Below the pieces are notes generated by a model. It was not told where the DNA came from, did not search any database, and worked only from the letters and a program-made list of their open reading frames with translations. This document shows, in pieces, positions 17,251-26,612 of a DNA stretch of 42,111 nucleotides. Origin of the DNA: Chthonomonadales bacterium. GTDB lineage: Bacteria; Armatimonadota; Chthonomonadetes; Chthonomonadales; CAJBBX01. How positions within the stretch are numbered: the first letter of the stretch is position 1; every line of letters starts with the position of its first letter. The stretch is from NCBI GenBank assembly GCA_027459625.1, contig DAIDHP010000034.1:1-42111 (forward strand), written 5' to 3'. A program made the position numbers and the translations under genes.

Positions 17251-18039
17251 TTAATGATATCTGATGGAACGTGACGGACCTTCAACCTTCATTTCGGTTA
17301 GGCCTTGCGAACACAACATGGTAAGTTGCTCCAAGCCATTTTCACTAAGCACGAACCCTTTACTCTCCACCGCCTCGCGAATATCCATGGCTAGCCGCAT
17401 TCGAAATATGTCGTCCTCAACAGCCAATACGACTATTTTTTCTATCTGATGAGAATCAAGCATTTCGAGTTGGTCCATCGTGGCGTTGATCATTTCGGTG
17501 TCATCTGTCATTTGAAGTACTCTTTCAAGCTCCATGATCGCCATTCCGATCTCTCCTCCATGCATGCAAAGCATCGCGCGGGTGTAATGGTGAGCGGGAT
17601 TGGAAGGATCCAACCGTATTTGATCATTGGTTACTCGCATTGCAGCATCTAGTTTGCCAAGCCCCATGTAAGCATATCCAAGCATATCTCTTGCAGGGAT
17701 GTTGTTAGGAGCGATCTTAATTAACTCTCGACCCACATCCACCGCTTTTTGAAAGTCTTTGTTCTCAATGGAGAGAGAGAGTAAAGCCTCCCATGCGTTA
17801 ATATTGGCTGGATCCAAATCGACCGCCTTTGAAGCCGCTTCGAGAGCCATGGGTAACTGTTTTTGACTTTGGTAAAGGCTAGCTAATCGCAGATAACAAA
17901 GCGAGGGGTTCGCACCATACCTTAGGGCAGATTTGACGCTTCGAATCGCCTCGGGAAGTTGTCCCTTGGCGGATAGTTCCTCCGCTCTCATCATGGCTTT
18001 CGACGCCTTTTCCATTGTGTTTCTTTGACTGATTGTCAT
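17251..18039 (-). CDS. Tetratricopeptide-repeat protein
   Basis: 262 residues without signal peptide, so probably cytoplasmic. TPR units run from about residue 12 to 170: for example AMMRAEELSAKGQLPEAIRS, CYLRLASLYQSQKQLPMALE, ARDMLGYAYMGLGKLDAAM and HYTRAMLCMHGGEIGMAIME. The C-terminal 90 residues (MLDSHQIEKIVVLAVEDD, then GFVLSENGLEQL) are helical and unrecognised. TPRs are protein-interaction scaffolds, and the partner is unknown. AAGGGG lies 5-7 nt before the ATG. The gene lies between mtaB and folP, all on the minus strand and possibly cotranscribed. Confidence 0.8.
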   Translation of the reverse strand: MTISQRNTMEKASKAMMRAEELSAKGQLPEAIRSVKSALRYGANPSLCYLRLASLYQSQKQLPMALEAASKAVDLDPANINAWEALLSLSIENKDFQKAVDVGRELIKIAPNNIPARDMLGYAYMGLGKLDAAMRVTNDQIRLDPSNPAHHYTRAMLCMHGGEIGMAIMELERVLQMTDDTEMINATMDQLEMLDSHQIEKIVVLAVEDDIFRMRLAMDIREAVESKGFVLSENGLEQLTMLCSQGLTEMKVEGPSRSIRYH

Positions 18040-18166
18040 CTGTGCCCCTTAAAGTTCGAGTTCTAATGGCTTTGGGATAACTGTTTTTAATCCTCGCCTC
18101 ATACATCACATGGCGTGTGACAATAATAGTTCCGTAAACGATTTGGTTGTTTGAGATAGTGCAGAC

Positions 18167-19546
18167 TTATTTCGCGGCATTGTAGTATACCATCACATTT
18201 GGAATGCGTGTCCCCTTGACAAGACTTAAGGGGATAATATCCGCTTCCGGTTGTAACGCGTTGAGCGTTTCAGCCATGGCGCCATCCTCGGTGGGGGATA
18301 TAAGTTTTATTGGCACCACCTTACCTATGAGGTGGGAGCCGCCTGCAAAAAGCGCTCGAATGTAATTCTCCGTATAACCGGAAAGCAATCCGCCTTGCGC
18401 CTCCTTGGCCTCCACAAGAACGTTCATGCTTCCGCCTAGGAACCTCGATATGTATTGATTTTGCACCTCTTTGCAGAGCACCGCCAATCGATGACTGCGT
18501 TCCTCCTTGACATCCTCCGCAACTGTTTCCGGCATGAGCGCCGCAGGTGTTCCGGGGCGAGCGGAATAGCGGAAGATATGCGTGCGTGCGAAATGCGCAT
18601 TGCGTACCACGTCCATCGTATTATGAAACGCCTCTTCGCTTTCACCCGGGAATCCCGTAAGAATATCCGTGGTTATGGCGGCGTTCGGCATAAAATGATA
18701 CACCCGCTCGCAAAGGTTCAGATAATAATCCCGGTCGTACGGACGATTCATGGCGCGCAATATGCCGCTATCGCCGCTTTGCAAAGGGATGTGCAGATGA
18801 TTGCATATACGCTTCTCCTCAAGGAAAGTTCTTAGCAGTTTATCCGTCACCTGAGTGGGTTCAATGGAGGAAAGGCGGACCCTCTCAATCCCTTTGATAT
18901 TCGCAAGAGACCTCAGTAAATCGGCGAGGTCACGGCGCTCCGCATGGCGGAAATCCTGATAGGAGCCCACAAGCACTCCGGTCACCACAATCTCGCGGTA
19001 TCCCTTATCCGCCAAATTTTCCGCCTCTTTGAGGATACTCTCAAACGGACGGGACTCCATTCGATTCCGCGTGAAAGGTATGGAGCAGTAGCTGCAGTAT
19101 AAATCGCATCCGTCCTGTACCTTGATCATCGCCCTTGTACGTGAGTTTCGCCTCTTTGATGTGTTTTGTGACATACTTTGAATCTCATGGGAAGGCCTGA
19201 AATCCGGAAATCTTTTTAAAAATATCTCTGCAGTGCACATCTTCTCCGGATTGGGAATGTGCAACGATACCTCTGAGGGCATCTCATGTCGGCTTTCAGC
19301 CATCTCACCGTAACATCCCGTAAGAACGATAAGCGCATTGGGGTTTTGTTTGTGAAGCCGTCGGATCATCTGTCTCGACTTGCGTTCCGCCGTTTGGGTC
19401 ACAGAGCAACTGTTGATGACATAGATATCGGCGGCGCAATTGAACTCCGTGATCTCAAATCCCGCGACCTCGAAGGAATCCAATATCTTCTGCGTCTCGT
19501 ACTGATTAACTTTGCAACCCAGCGTCGCAAAAGCCGCTTTTGGCAT
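18167..19546 (-). CDS. mtaB: tRNA t6A37 methylthiotransferase MtaB
   Basis: 459 residues. MtaB converts t6A to ms2t6A at position 37 of tRNAs reading ANN codons, using two 4Fe-4S clusters. The N-terminal UPF0004 domain has its three cysteines (Cys11 in TLGCKVNQYET, Cys47 in VINSCSVT, Cys78 in LTGCYGE). The radical-SAM motif is GCDLYCSYCSIP at residues 146-157. LHIPLQSGDSGILRAMNRPY and TDILTGFPGESEEAF are further hallmarks. A TRAM-like domain ends the protein. TLGCKVNQYET distinguishes the MtaB/e-MtaB clade from MiaB and RimO. The ribosome binding site is weak. Confidence 0.95.
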   Translation of the reverse strand: MPKAAFATLGCKVNQYETQKILDSFEVAGFEITEFNCAADIYVINSCSVTQTAERKSRQMIRRLHKQNPNALIVLTGCYGEMAESRHEMPSEVSLHIPNPEKMCTAEIFLKRFPDFRPSHEIQSMSQNTSKRRNSRTRAMIKVQDGCDLYCSYCSIPFTRNRMESRPFESILKEAENLADKGYREIVVTGVLVGSYQDFRHAERRDLADLLRSLANIKGIERVRLSSIEPTQVTDKLLRTFLEEKRICNHLHIPLQSGDSGILRAMNRPYDRDYYLNLCERVYHFMPNAAITTDILTGFPGESEEAFHNTMDVVRNAHFARTHIFRYSARPGTPAALMPETVAEDVKEERSHRLAVLCKEVQNQYISRFLGGSMNVLVEAKEAQGGLLSGYTENYIRALFAGGSHLIGKVVPIKLISPTEDGAMAETLNALQPEADIIPLSLVKGTRIPNVMVYYNAAK

Positions 19547-19664
19547 AATAAATAAAATACTCCAATCAAATCCGTACGCAACTAAACATGATGGATGATA
19601 CGGAATGTCATATCCCTTTTTTTATTCCACGTTTCAAGTTCGTGAGTCGTTCAATCTCATTTCA

Positions 19665-22600
19665 TTACACGAAGGAGAGAACCAGTTTGTCACCCTCATG
19701 CATCATTAATTCGGAAGGTAGTTGAACCTCAATGCGATTTCCCTCGTTCTTAACAGCTATCCTTAGTGACTTGCCGTTGTGAACCGCCTTCGACTTGGCG
19801 GGATTGATCGGAAATGGAGCCTCAAAGGATAGCGAGCTTAGTTTCACTTTTCCCCATCTGATCTCAATGGCGTTCGTCTGGGTGCTGCCAACTCTCTTCT
19901 GTGAGAATGTCCCCCAGCCTTCGGCGATAGTGAAAGCGGCTCGGAAATCCTCTTGGTTCATTCTTGGCGCGAAGCCAAGGTGTCCTTTTGGTCCGTGATA
20001 TTCATACCCGCACGCCGCAAGGAACACCCCGTAACTCGCCATGGCGCGGGCGTAATGATCCCCGCACTCCACCTCGTTCCATGGGTTCCTACGAAGTGGG
20101 TGATAACGGTCATGAATCGCGCGGGTGACCGCAAGACCCTCTCGCACCATCCCCTCAGCTATCATGTTCCATGCGACTTCATACTCGAATCCTGTCATGC
20201 ACTCGTTGAAGTACATGGCGGACCATTCCTGGGTTGGATCATTGATGGAGGGGCGTTTTCCCATCGGGAAGGTCACCATGATCATTCCGCCCTCCCCGGG
20301 CATGGCGAACCATCTTCCGGATTTGTGCGCTCCGCGATACGGTCCCACATCCGGCGTAAAGTTGTAATCCCACAGCGACTTCAAAGCTGCGAGCGTCTTT
20401 TCCTTGCTTATCACTCTTTCCATCCCGATTTGATGCGCCCAACTCTGTCCGAAGACCTGATCGATCTCACATCCATCGTAGGAACCCACTGCCTGTGCGT
20501 GGGCGGGATCGGCGATCTGGATGAAATACTGGTACTCATCTTTCCAGAGTTGCGATTCAATGTTTGCGCTTCCTTTGGCGGCGATTTCGCCGCACTTCGC
20601 AGCGAAATCCGTATCGCCCATCTCCGTCGCCATCCTCTCACCCGCCATCAGCGCCGCCACGTACAGCGAACTGAGCCAGGGAATCTTCCCGAACCATGCG
20701 GCGTCAAGCGTATTCGCCTGAGGTCCCTCCAGTATTCCGTCCTCGTTTCCGTCCAATTGCAACAGTGGATCGAACGCCTTCTTCAGTCGCAGCCAAATGC
20801 GGCTTAGAAAGGCGTTGTCCGTGGTCATCTGATGTTCGCGATAGGCGCGGAGGATAACTCCCGCCTGCCCGTCCACAGCGAGGCTGCGGTCAAACTCCCC
20901 TCGAAAACCGATGATACCGGTTGCGAGATCGAAGGATATTCCAAGGTCGACCCTGTCCCGGAGATATCTTTCCAAATCCGGGAATAACCGCGCCACTGCG
21001 TGAGCGTAGTGCCATACATGCGTGCAGGTTCCGACGCAACAACCCACCCCCTCCCAAGCCCAGAATCTCCCGGAGCTTAATCGGTGACATGTGGATGTGG
21101 CAAGGGTGGAGGCATTGAGGAATGTGCGATCCAAAAACCAGTAAGGAAGGGTCGAATCGTACCATGTATCCCGCCACAATCGGGTTTGTTCGGTAAGGGG
21201 CTTGATATTCCGCGCGATGTGTTTCGCCGTGTCTGCGGAGGTCGGGAACCGATCGGCGTAATATCTTCCTCCGAGATCCTGCAACCCCGCCAATGTCCAG
21301 TTGGGGAAGTTCCAGCATAGGATAAATTGCGTTTCGCTTCGCTTGCCGGGCTCGATTTTGACCTTCCTTGTCAAACATCCAACCAGCTTCGCGCCGACGG
21401 GCGCTTTCCCTTCGGAGTTAGCCGCGCCAGACGTGGACGATGAGAATATCGTCTGCAAATCCGTGCTCGCGAGGTTGAGGTTGCAATCGTCTTGCGCGGT
21501 TGGATTCAATAACGCCAAGGACATAGAGCCGAAATCGTACTGGTCCTCCATTCTTCGACGGATATGCGGGGTGTCCTCGAATTCAATCTGATCGATGTCG
21601 ATATGCCCCCAAGCGTCGCTGCTGTGATCCACAATCTCCAGATGGGCGGTTTTCCCCTCAAGATCGGTCACATTCCAACTGACCCACTCCATGTAATCGC
21701 TGTTTCTGCCGGTCTGAGTTCGCACGACCTTGCCGTCCTGCACGAGATTGATACAGGTTTCGTTTGGATGATCGCCTCCGCCTATCAGAAAGCTGATGTA
21801 ATGCCGCTCTATGGTGAAATCGGGCGAAATCAGCTTGCCCTGCAATGCGTCCGTGCCGGTCCATGTGTTCACCAGCCCGTTGCCTTCGTATCCGGTAAGG
21901 TGCTGATTGGCGTCGTGGGCGCCATGCGTTGGTCCGGATCCGAACGCATCCCCCTCGGTCTTCCAGTCTCCGTAATCTGCACCCTCGAAATCATCGTAAA
22001 CGATCATGGGGCGCGGATTTACGACGGTATTCTGTTCCGTAGGCTTACCATTGCAATCGAGAATCAAAAGCCCCTCGTCCCTTTCCACTCTGTTCTCAAG
22101 TTCGCCGATCACATCCGTGCCGGTGAACAGGCTGCAAGCGTTTTGGAGCCATCCCGCAAACTCGATTTCCACGGGCTCCTTGGATTGGTTGGTAACCGTG
22201 TAATTCAGGATCGTGCCTGGAAGGCTCGACTCCTCCGTGTTAAGCGGGATGAATGGCGAGAAAGCCTCCAGGGAGACTTTTACGGGGGAATCCGGATCAT
22301 CATACTCCACCAGTCCGATCGGGTACTCCCCTCGGAAAGTGATATTTTTAAACCCGGTTTTATCCAGAGATCGAACCTGAGTCCGTTTCTTGGAGGTGAT
22401 CTTTACGGCGAAACCCTGATCCAAGGGAGAGGAGGGGACGGGTGGATTCGCATAATGAGCGTCTCCGGTGGCGTCCGGGGCGTTGAAGATATCCCACAGC
22501 CATAGCTTTCCGTCGCCGCCAAGGTACAACTGCCCGGCGCAAATCCCCCCAATTGGCATGCCTATCATATCCAGCGCCGCACCGCCATAGACCTCCGGTT

Positions 22601-22838
22601 CGCCCTTGTCGTACAGGGATTTGATCCAAGCGGGACTCAGTTTCTTGTTCAGCGGCACCAGTTTTTCGAAATCGGAGCTTTCGAAGGGACCGGCGTATGC
22701 GGGAATTCCGCTTGCCAGCATCATAGCGGCGGAGGCTCCCATGATTTGTAAAAACTCTCTTCTGCCAACCTTGCAGCGACAGGATGATGAGACGCATGAT
22801 TGCGGAGCCGGAATGCCGGACGGGTGTTCGTTTGTCAT
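19665..22838 (-). CDS. Tat-exported GH116 (GBA2-type) beta-glucosidase with inserted beta-sandwich domain
   Basis: 1057 residues. A twin-arginine signal (GRREFLQIMGAS, Arg26-Arg27) predicts folded export. The N-terminal beta domain (MIGMPIGGICAGQLYLGGDG) and the (alpha/alpha)6 catalytic domain match GH116, the family of non-lysosomal glucosylceramidase and bacterial beta-glucosidases/xylosidases. By alignment with GBA2 from memory, Glu596 (AWEGVG) is the nucleophile and Asp712 (NTLDAAW) the acid/base. Conserved NECMTGFEYEVA and NEVECGDHYARAMAS are present. Residues about 279-424 (DDFEGADYGDWKTEGDAFG to HIDIDQIEF) are a jelly-roll module best known from GH32 levanases and other secreted enzymes, here inserted in the N-terminal domain. 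AGGAGG lies 7 nt before the ATG. Confidence 0.88.
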   Translation of the reverse strand: MTNEHPSGIPAPQSCVSSSCRCKVGRREFLQIMGASAAMMLASGIPAYAGPFESSDFEKLVPLNKKLSPAWIKSLYDKGEPEVYGGAALDMIGMPIGGICAGQLYLGGDGKLWLWDIFNAPDATGDAHYANPPVPSSPLDQGFAVKITSKKRTQVRSLDKTGFKNITFRGEYPIGLVEYDDPDSPVKVSLEAFSPFIPLNTEESSLPGTILNYTVTNQSKEPVEIEFAGWLQNACSLFTGTDVIGELENRVERDEGLLILDCNGKPTEQNTVVNPRPMIVYDDFEGADYGDWKTEGDAFGSGPTHGAHDANQHLTGYEGNGLVNTWTGTDALQGKLISPDFTIERHYISFLIGGGDHPNETCINLVQDGKVVRTQTGRNSDYMEWVSWNVTDLEGKTAHLEIVDHSSDAWGHIDIDQIEFEDTPHIRRRMEDQYDFGSMSLALLNPTAQDDCNLNLASTDLQTIFSSSTSGAANSEGKAPVGAKLVGCLTRKVKIEPGKRSETQFILCWNFPNWTLAGLQDLGGRYYADRFPTSADTAKHIARNIKPLTEQTRLWRDTWYDSTLPYWFLDRTFLNASTLATSTCHRLSSGRFWAWEGVGCCVGTCTHVWHYAHAVARLFPDLERYLRDRVDLGISFDLATGIIGFRGEFDRSLAVDGQAGVILRAYREHQMTTDNAFLSRIWLRLKKAFDPLLQLDGNEDGILEGPQANTLDAAWFGKIPWLSSLYVAALMAGERMATEMGDTDFAAKCGEIAAKGSANIESQLWKDEYQYFIQIADPAHAQAVGSYDGCEIDQVFGQSWAHQIGMERVISKEKTLAALKSLWDYNFTPDVGPYRGAHKSGRWFAMPGEGGMIMVTFPMGKRPSINDPTQEWSAMYFNECMTGFEYEVAWNMIAEGMVREGLAVTRAIHDRYHPLRRNPWNEVECGDHYARAMASYGVFLAACGYEYHGPKGHLGFAPRMNQEDFRAAFTIAEGWGTFSQKRVGSTQTNAIEIRWGKVKLSSLSFEAPFPINPAKSKAVHNGKSLRIAVKNEGNRIEVQLPSELMMHEGDKLVLSFV

Positions 22839-22957
22839 CTGTGAGCCTCCTTTAGGCGGGTACGCCGGGATTGTTCATAGTCAAGGGGTTGATGTAACAT
22901 GGTGTTAAGAATACCAATTCCAATGAATGGATGCAAACGTGTATTTGAGAATTCGAT

Positions 22958-23773
22958 TCACCTCGAACCGCTCTTCGTCGTGCATTGGAATGAGACTCTC
23001 CATAGGGAGAAATCCCCGCAGATCCTTTGAATTGGGGTGGCGAGTCCTTTCTCCTCCATGAGTTTTTCCAATTCCTTCATCAGTTTCGCATGGTCGGATT
23101 CCGTAGCATTCCAGCACTGGGAAAAGGGGTTACGGTCGAGCAATGACAGTAAGCGGCGGGTCTCAATTTCGATCTCCCACTGGAGCGCAGCACCGTCGAT
23201 TCGCGTTACCGAACCGTCCAGAGAGCGCAAATAGTCGAAAACCTCCTCCTTGGAATCCGCCCCGATATGCCTGTGCCGAATTCCCCTTTGCGTCGCCAAT
23301 TCGAAGTAAATATCCTGAATGGGGTTCCTTCTGCCGGTTTCGTAGCCGAGATACAGGGGGGCTTCGTCCTGAAGAACCCTTCTCACTTCGTCCAGCGCGG
23401 TCCTCCATCCCTCCAGCAGGTGCAGAATATGCACCATTAGAACACCTCGTAAGGAATGGCTCGCGAATGGAAGGCGATAGAGATTGGCTTGTATGAGTGG
23501 GAAACCTTCCTGAATGCTTCTCGCCTGTTCGAGCATCGCTCTCGATATGTCCGCGCCGATGACCCCGATCCCGTTCCGGTAGAGATGTCGGGAAAACCTG
23601 CCCGTTCCCACCCCGGCGTCGAGGAAGGGGTCGGAGGAATCCAAACGGGCGTCCTCTCGTATGATTTGCGCCACCCTGTCGAGGGTGTCTGCGGGAACCA
23701 TGCGGGTGGCTTCATAAAGATTCGCGACGCGATCGAACGAGACATAGTCCGGGGCTGTGATTTTGGATGCCAA
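22958..23773 (-). CDS. Class I SAM-dependent methyltransferase
   Basis: 271 residues if it starts at TTG 23773, which is preceded by GGGAGA 6 nt upstream and gives MASKITAPDYVSFDRVANLY. Longer in-frame starts up to 23932 give a low-complexity, Arg-rich extension that looks noncoding. Motif I is DPFLDAGVGTGRFSRHL, motif II VIGADISRAML, the post-I region LIQANLYRLPFASHSL, and VLMVHILHLLEGWRTALDEV is the family's typical motif IV-V segment. This is the Methyltransf_11/UbiE-like group, and the substrate cannot be inferred. The gene lies upstream of the GH116 gene on the same strand, 120 nt apart. Confidence 0.85.
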   Translation of the reverse strand: MASKITAPDYVSFDRVANLYEATRMVPADTLDRVAQIIREDARLDSSDPFLDAGVGTGRFSRHLYRNGIGVIGADISRAMLEQARSIQEGFPLIQANLYRLPFASHSLRGVLMVHILHLLEGWRTALDEVRRVLQDEAPLYLGYETGRRNPIQDIYFELATQRGIRHRHIGADSKEEVFDYLRSLDGSVTRIDGAALQWEIEIETRRLLSLLDRNPFSQCWNATESDHAKLMKELEKLMEEKGLATPIQRICGDFSLWRVSFQCTTKSGSR

Positions 23774-24216
23774 TATCTCTCTCCCGTGATTGGATTTTAT
23801 TGATGCGCTTGCTCCTCGCCCTTTGGGATGGACACGCCTCCTCGCAGGGGAAAAGCGCCGAGAAACATAACGCTCTATCCATGCAATTATGATACCCTTG
23901 ACACACTCGCAAGTCGATACCTCGATTCTCAATCAGCACTAAGAGACAAATTCCCTTTTTCCCTCCTCCCGGATCGCTTGAATTCCGTAGTCCGCACGTT
24001 TTTTTGGACAACCTCCTTATTTAAAATAGGGGGGTCCATATGGAAAGAGTCTGGACAAATGTCAGAAAAACGCAATCCTCGCACGTTCAAGCCGATATTC
24101 AAGGCATGCGTGGATCTGGAGCTCATTTAAGAGAGTTGACGCGGATATGACTGCCACGGATTTAGTCGCTTAAACCTTGTTCATACATGAAAGTTTTATT
24201 TTGCTTTCCCAAAAAG

Positions 24217-24233
24217 TGAGACAATGTCTCACC
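24217..24233. promoter_or_regulatory. Operator-like perfect palindrome
   Basis: GTGAGACA-A-TGTCTCAC is a perfect 8-bp inverted repeat around one base, the shape of a dimeric repressor site. No adjacent regulator gene is visible. It is about 440 nt upstream of the methyltransferase start, so its target is uncertain. Confidence 0.35.
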
Positions 24234-24284
24234 AATTAAGCTGGAGCCATTAGGTAGTGTAAACTATTTTCTGTGAAATGACAT

Positions 24285-24337
24285 TGTTTCTTATCCGTTC
24301 GCGGAGGTCGAAGGCCGAAGCGAACGGATAAGAAACA
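24285..24337. repeat. 18-bp perfect inverted repeat, stem-loop
   Basis: The left arm at 24285-24302 (TGTTTCTTATCCGTTCGC) is exactly complementary to the right arm at 24320-24337. The 17-nt loop contains a further 4-bp helix (GGTC/GGCC around GAA). It lies 80 nt after the symporter stop. No T run follows in either direction, so it may be a processing or stabilising hairpin or a palindromic REP/MITE-like unit. Confidence 0.7.
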
Positions 24338-24416
24338 TAATGGAGTATTATCCCTGTCGAAGCGATGAGAAACGGGTAAGCAGCGTTTTCCAACCCGGTA
24401 ATGGTTGCGCCAAACC

Positions 24417-25871
24417 CTACGCGACTCGCTCCAAACGGCGAACCTTCGCGGAGATCATCCCTGCGGCGTAGATAATCGTGGCGACGATAAGTCCGGGGTA
24501 CATGGGTTGTATTCCAAAGGGGAAGAGGGTGCTGTCGCTCATGTCGGCGTTCATGCCGTGGCGTATCCAGCCTATTCCAAGGCAAGCCGCCGCAACCCCG
24601 CTGCCTAGAAGAAGTTCAGAAAAAGAGAAATTCGCGCCGACCTTTAATTTGGGGGAGTAACCGGTAAGCACGGGATACAGCATGCCTGGCACGAAGACGG
24701 TTCCAATCGCCCACCACTGCTGCACTATCGACGGAATGTAGTAGCTTATGACAATTGCGACGCCTGCTGAGAGCAGGATGCCGATTCGCGTGTACGCAGG
24801 CACCTTTTCGTTATCCTTCTGATCCCCAATGCGCCAGAAGAAATCCCTGCCGATCGTCATCGCGCCGAGGAAGGTGTAGGAGACAACGGCGGACATCACT
24901 GTGGCGAACATCGCTACGTAGAAAATGCCTTTGACAACCGGCGGAAGACACTCTGCGAGGATGGGAAAGGCGAGGGGGATGTTTTTCTCCGAGAGGTGAG
25001 GGAAAATAGCTTTTGTGTAAAGTCCTGCGGTGGTGGTCATGAAGTCGAAAACAAACCAGCATACGATGGCGATTAGGATTCCCTTTTTGGCGATTTCGGG
25101 AGTGCGTGCAGCGTAGCATCGCTGATGGAACCCCGGATCCACCAAGGTCCAGAGTGCGATGAAAAACCAAATCAGTGTGAAGCCGAACCCCAATCCGCCG
25201 TCGAACTTTAGATGATCCGTCGGGACATGCATCATCATCCAGTTGAACCCGCCGAATCGATGAAAGATGAAAGGCAACGCCAAGGCGAACCCCCCGAACA
25301 TCAGGCAGAATTGAAAGGTGTTAATGCGCACATCGGATTGGAACCCGCCTGCGTAGACGTAGATTACGGAAAAGATGGTGCCGAAAATGAGGGCGGGCAG
25401 AAGGGGAATCCCCATGGTGATACGCAACAGTTCGCCTACCATGAGGATGTACGGCGCAGGGGTCACCATGAAGAAGGCGTAAAACGCGCCTAAAATCGCG
25501 GTTTTTTTGTCGTACTCCTTTGCAAGCTTGTCGGGGATCGTGTACAGGGAGGCTTCTCGGACGCGCTTGGCGAGGAAAAGAGCGAAAAGTAACGCGAAGA
25601 CATAATACGGCAATCCCTGTGTCGTCCAGTTCACCAGCCCATAACGATAAGTCATCTCGCCGACGCCTAGAATCCCCCCGTACCATGTCGCCACAAGGGT
25701 GGCGACGAACACGGGAAGGGCAAGGGATCGGTTGGCGATCAAATAGTCCTCCGTGGACTGTTTGCGTCGCCAGAAACCAACGATTAAAGTGAACGAAAAG
25801 TACGTCCCTAATATGATAAGATCAATCGCCGCGAAATGGGCTCTAATCATAAAATCCCCTATCAGACTCAC
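24417..25871 (-). CDS. Sodium:solute symporter (SSS family), candidate thiamine or precursor transporter
   Basis: 484 residues from a GTG that overlaps the thiN stop (GTGA); an internal ATG at 25850 is an alternative. About 13 hydrophobic helices span the protein. The signature early region FTLIVGFWRRKQSTEDYLIANRSL is the SSS consensus of a first helix followed by a DYxxAxRxL-type loop. DVRINTFQFCLMF and DPGFHQRCYAARTPEIAKKG match later SSS motifs. Symport of Na+ with an organic solute is the family role. The cotranscribed thiamine pyrophosphokinase and the upstream TPP riboswitch suggest thiamine, hydroxymethylpyrimidine or thiazole as solute, as proposed for the SSS protein ThiV; this is inference. 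Confidence 0.85.
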   Translation of the reverse strand: MSLIGDFMIRAHFAAIDLIILGTYFSFTLIVGFWRRKQSTEDYLIANRSLALPVFVATLVATWYGGILGVGEMTYRYGLVNWTTQGLPYYVFALLFALFLAKRVREASLYTIPDKLAKEYDKKTAILGAFYAFFMVTPAPYILMVGELLRITMGIPLLPALIFGTIFSVIYVYAGGFQSDVRINTFQFCLMFGGFALALPFIFHRFGGFNWMMMHVPTDHLKFDGGLGFGFTLIWFFIALWTLVDPGFHQRCYAARTPEIAKKGILIAIVCWFVFDFMTTTAGLYTKAIFPHLSEKNIPLAFPILAECLPPVVKGIFYVAMFATVMSAVVSYTFLGAMTIGRDFFWRIGDQKDNEKVPAYTRIGILLSAGVAIVISYYIPSIVQQWWAIGTVFVPGMLYPVLTGYSPKLKVGANFSFSELLLGSGVAAACLGIGWIRHGMNADMSDSTLFPFGIQPMYPGLIVATIIYAAGMISAKVRRLERVA

Positions 25872-26485
25872 GCCGCAATATGGCAGACGATTAACACTCC
25901 CGACCCTATCGATACCCTCGCCACATTGCCGGTCATGCGATTGCTCACCCCGTGCGAGGAGGGCAAAAGTGTCTCGCCTCTTATCGGCCAGCGCACTCCG
26001 TCCAACCTCACATCGGACACAGCGTCAAAAGTGATCAGCGACAGGGTGTCTCCCGGGACGCCGTGTATCTCCGCCGATTTTCGCACAGGGAACAGGGAGC
26101 AAGATTGTTCCTGAATGGATATCTCCGTCACCTTGCTGTATTTCACGAGCATGTCAATGGACACCAGGGTGTGGTCAATCCTTCCCCCCAAAGTGCCTGT
26201 CAATGTGATGTAATTCGCACCGGCGTCGAGTGCGTGTTCGATGGCCTTTTCAATATCGGACGTATCCTGATCGGGCGTGTGAACGAAACTGGATGTCGGA
26301 TACACCTCCCGAGTCGATTCCTCCATCGAGTCGAAATCGCCAAGTATCACATCGGGAGGAGGGATTTTCGGGCTGAGATTGTTCGCTGCGCCGTCCGTTG
26401 CGATGAAGAGATCATGGGTTCGAACCAATCGCAGCAGCACGGCGGTTTTAGGAGCGACCCCGTTCACTAAAATAAGGCATTTCAT
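25868..26485 (-). CDS. thiN: Thiamine pyrophosphokinase
   Basis: 205 residues from the ATG at 26485 (GGAGG 8 nt upstream). An in-frame extension to 26563 lacks family similarity. TPK transfers pyrophosphate from ATP to thiamine, giving TPP directly. Motifs are FIATDGAANNL, PDVILGDFDSM, PDQDTSDIEKAIEHAL and LTGTLGGRIDHTLVSI, all characteristic. The C-terminal beta domain ends with MTGNVARVSIGSG. It overlaps the symporter start by 4 nt. The upstream pseudopilin-like gene ends 127 nt before it, and a weak stem with a T6 run in that gap could partly terminate transcription. Confidence 0.93.
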   Translation of the reverse strand: MKCLILVNGVAPKTAVLLRLVRTHDLFIATDGAANNLSPKIPPPDVILGDFDSMEESTREVYPTSSFVHTPDQDTSDIEKAIEHALDAGANYITLTGTLGGRIDHTLVSIDMLVKYSKVTEISIQEQSCSLFPVRKSAEIHGVPGDTLSLITFDAVSDVRLDGVRWPIRGETLLPSSHGVSNRMTGNVARVSIGSGVLIVCHIAA

Positions 26486-26612
26486 TTTGATAGCCTCCAA
26501 ATCGACCGTTTTTTTGCTTGCATCTCCATATATTATGAATGTCTTTGGATGCGCTTTCATCACTCACCCGAAAAAACCCATGATTCGCGGATGAATTCAC
26601 GCAGGGGTCCGC

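Larger units (their letters stand above)
23774..24416. other. 643-bp intergenic region with structured elements
   Basis: No convincing gene is seen. It contains a weak hairpin at 24005-24038 (TGGAC/GTCCA plus an inner helix), a perfect 17-nt palindrome at 24217-24233 and an 18-bp inverted repeat at 24285-24337, annotated separately. It probably holds the promoter of the methyltransferase gene and the 3' end of the symporter transcript. Confidence 0.5.

Noticed and set aside
23774-24011. Reading frame extending the methyltransferase upstream to 23932 and an overlapping 99-residue frame to 24011
   Set aside because: Arg- and Cys-rich, low-complexity translation without ribosome binding site at a sensible distance; the TTG at 23773 has a good one.
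24005-24038. Hairpin TGGAC/GTCCA with inner helix as a terminator
   Set aside because: The T run precedes it on the plus strand and becomes an A run after it on the minus strand, so it fits no transcript.
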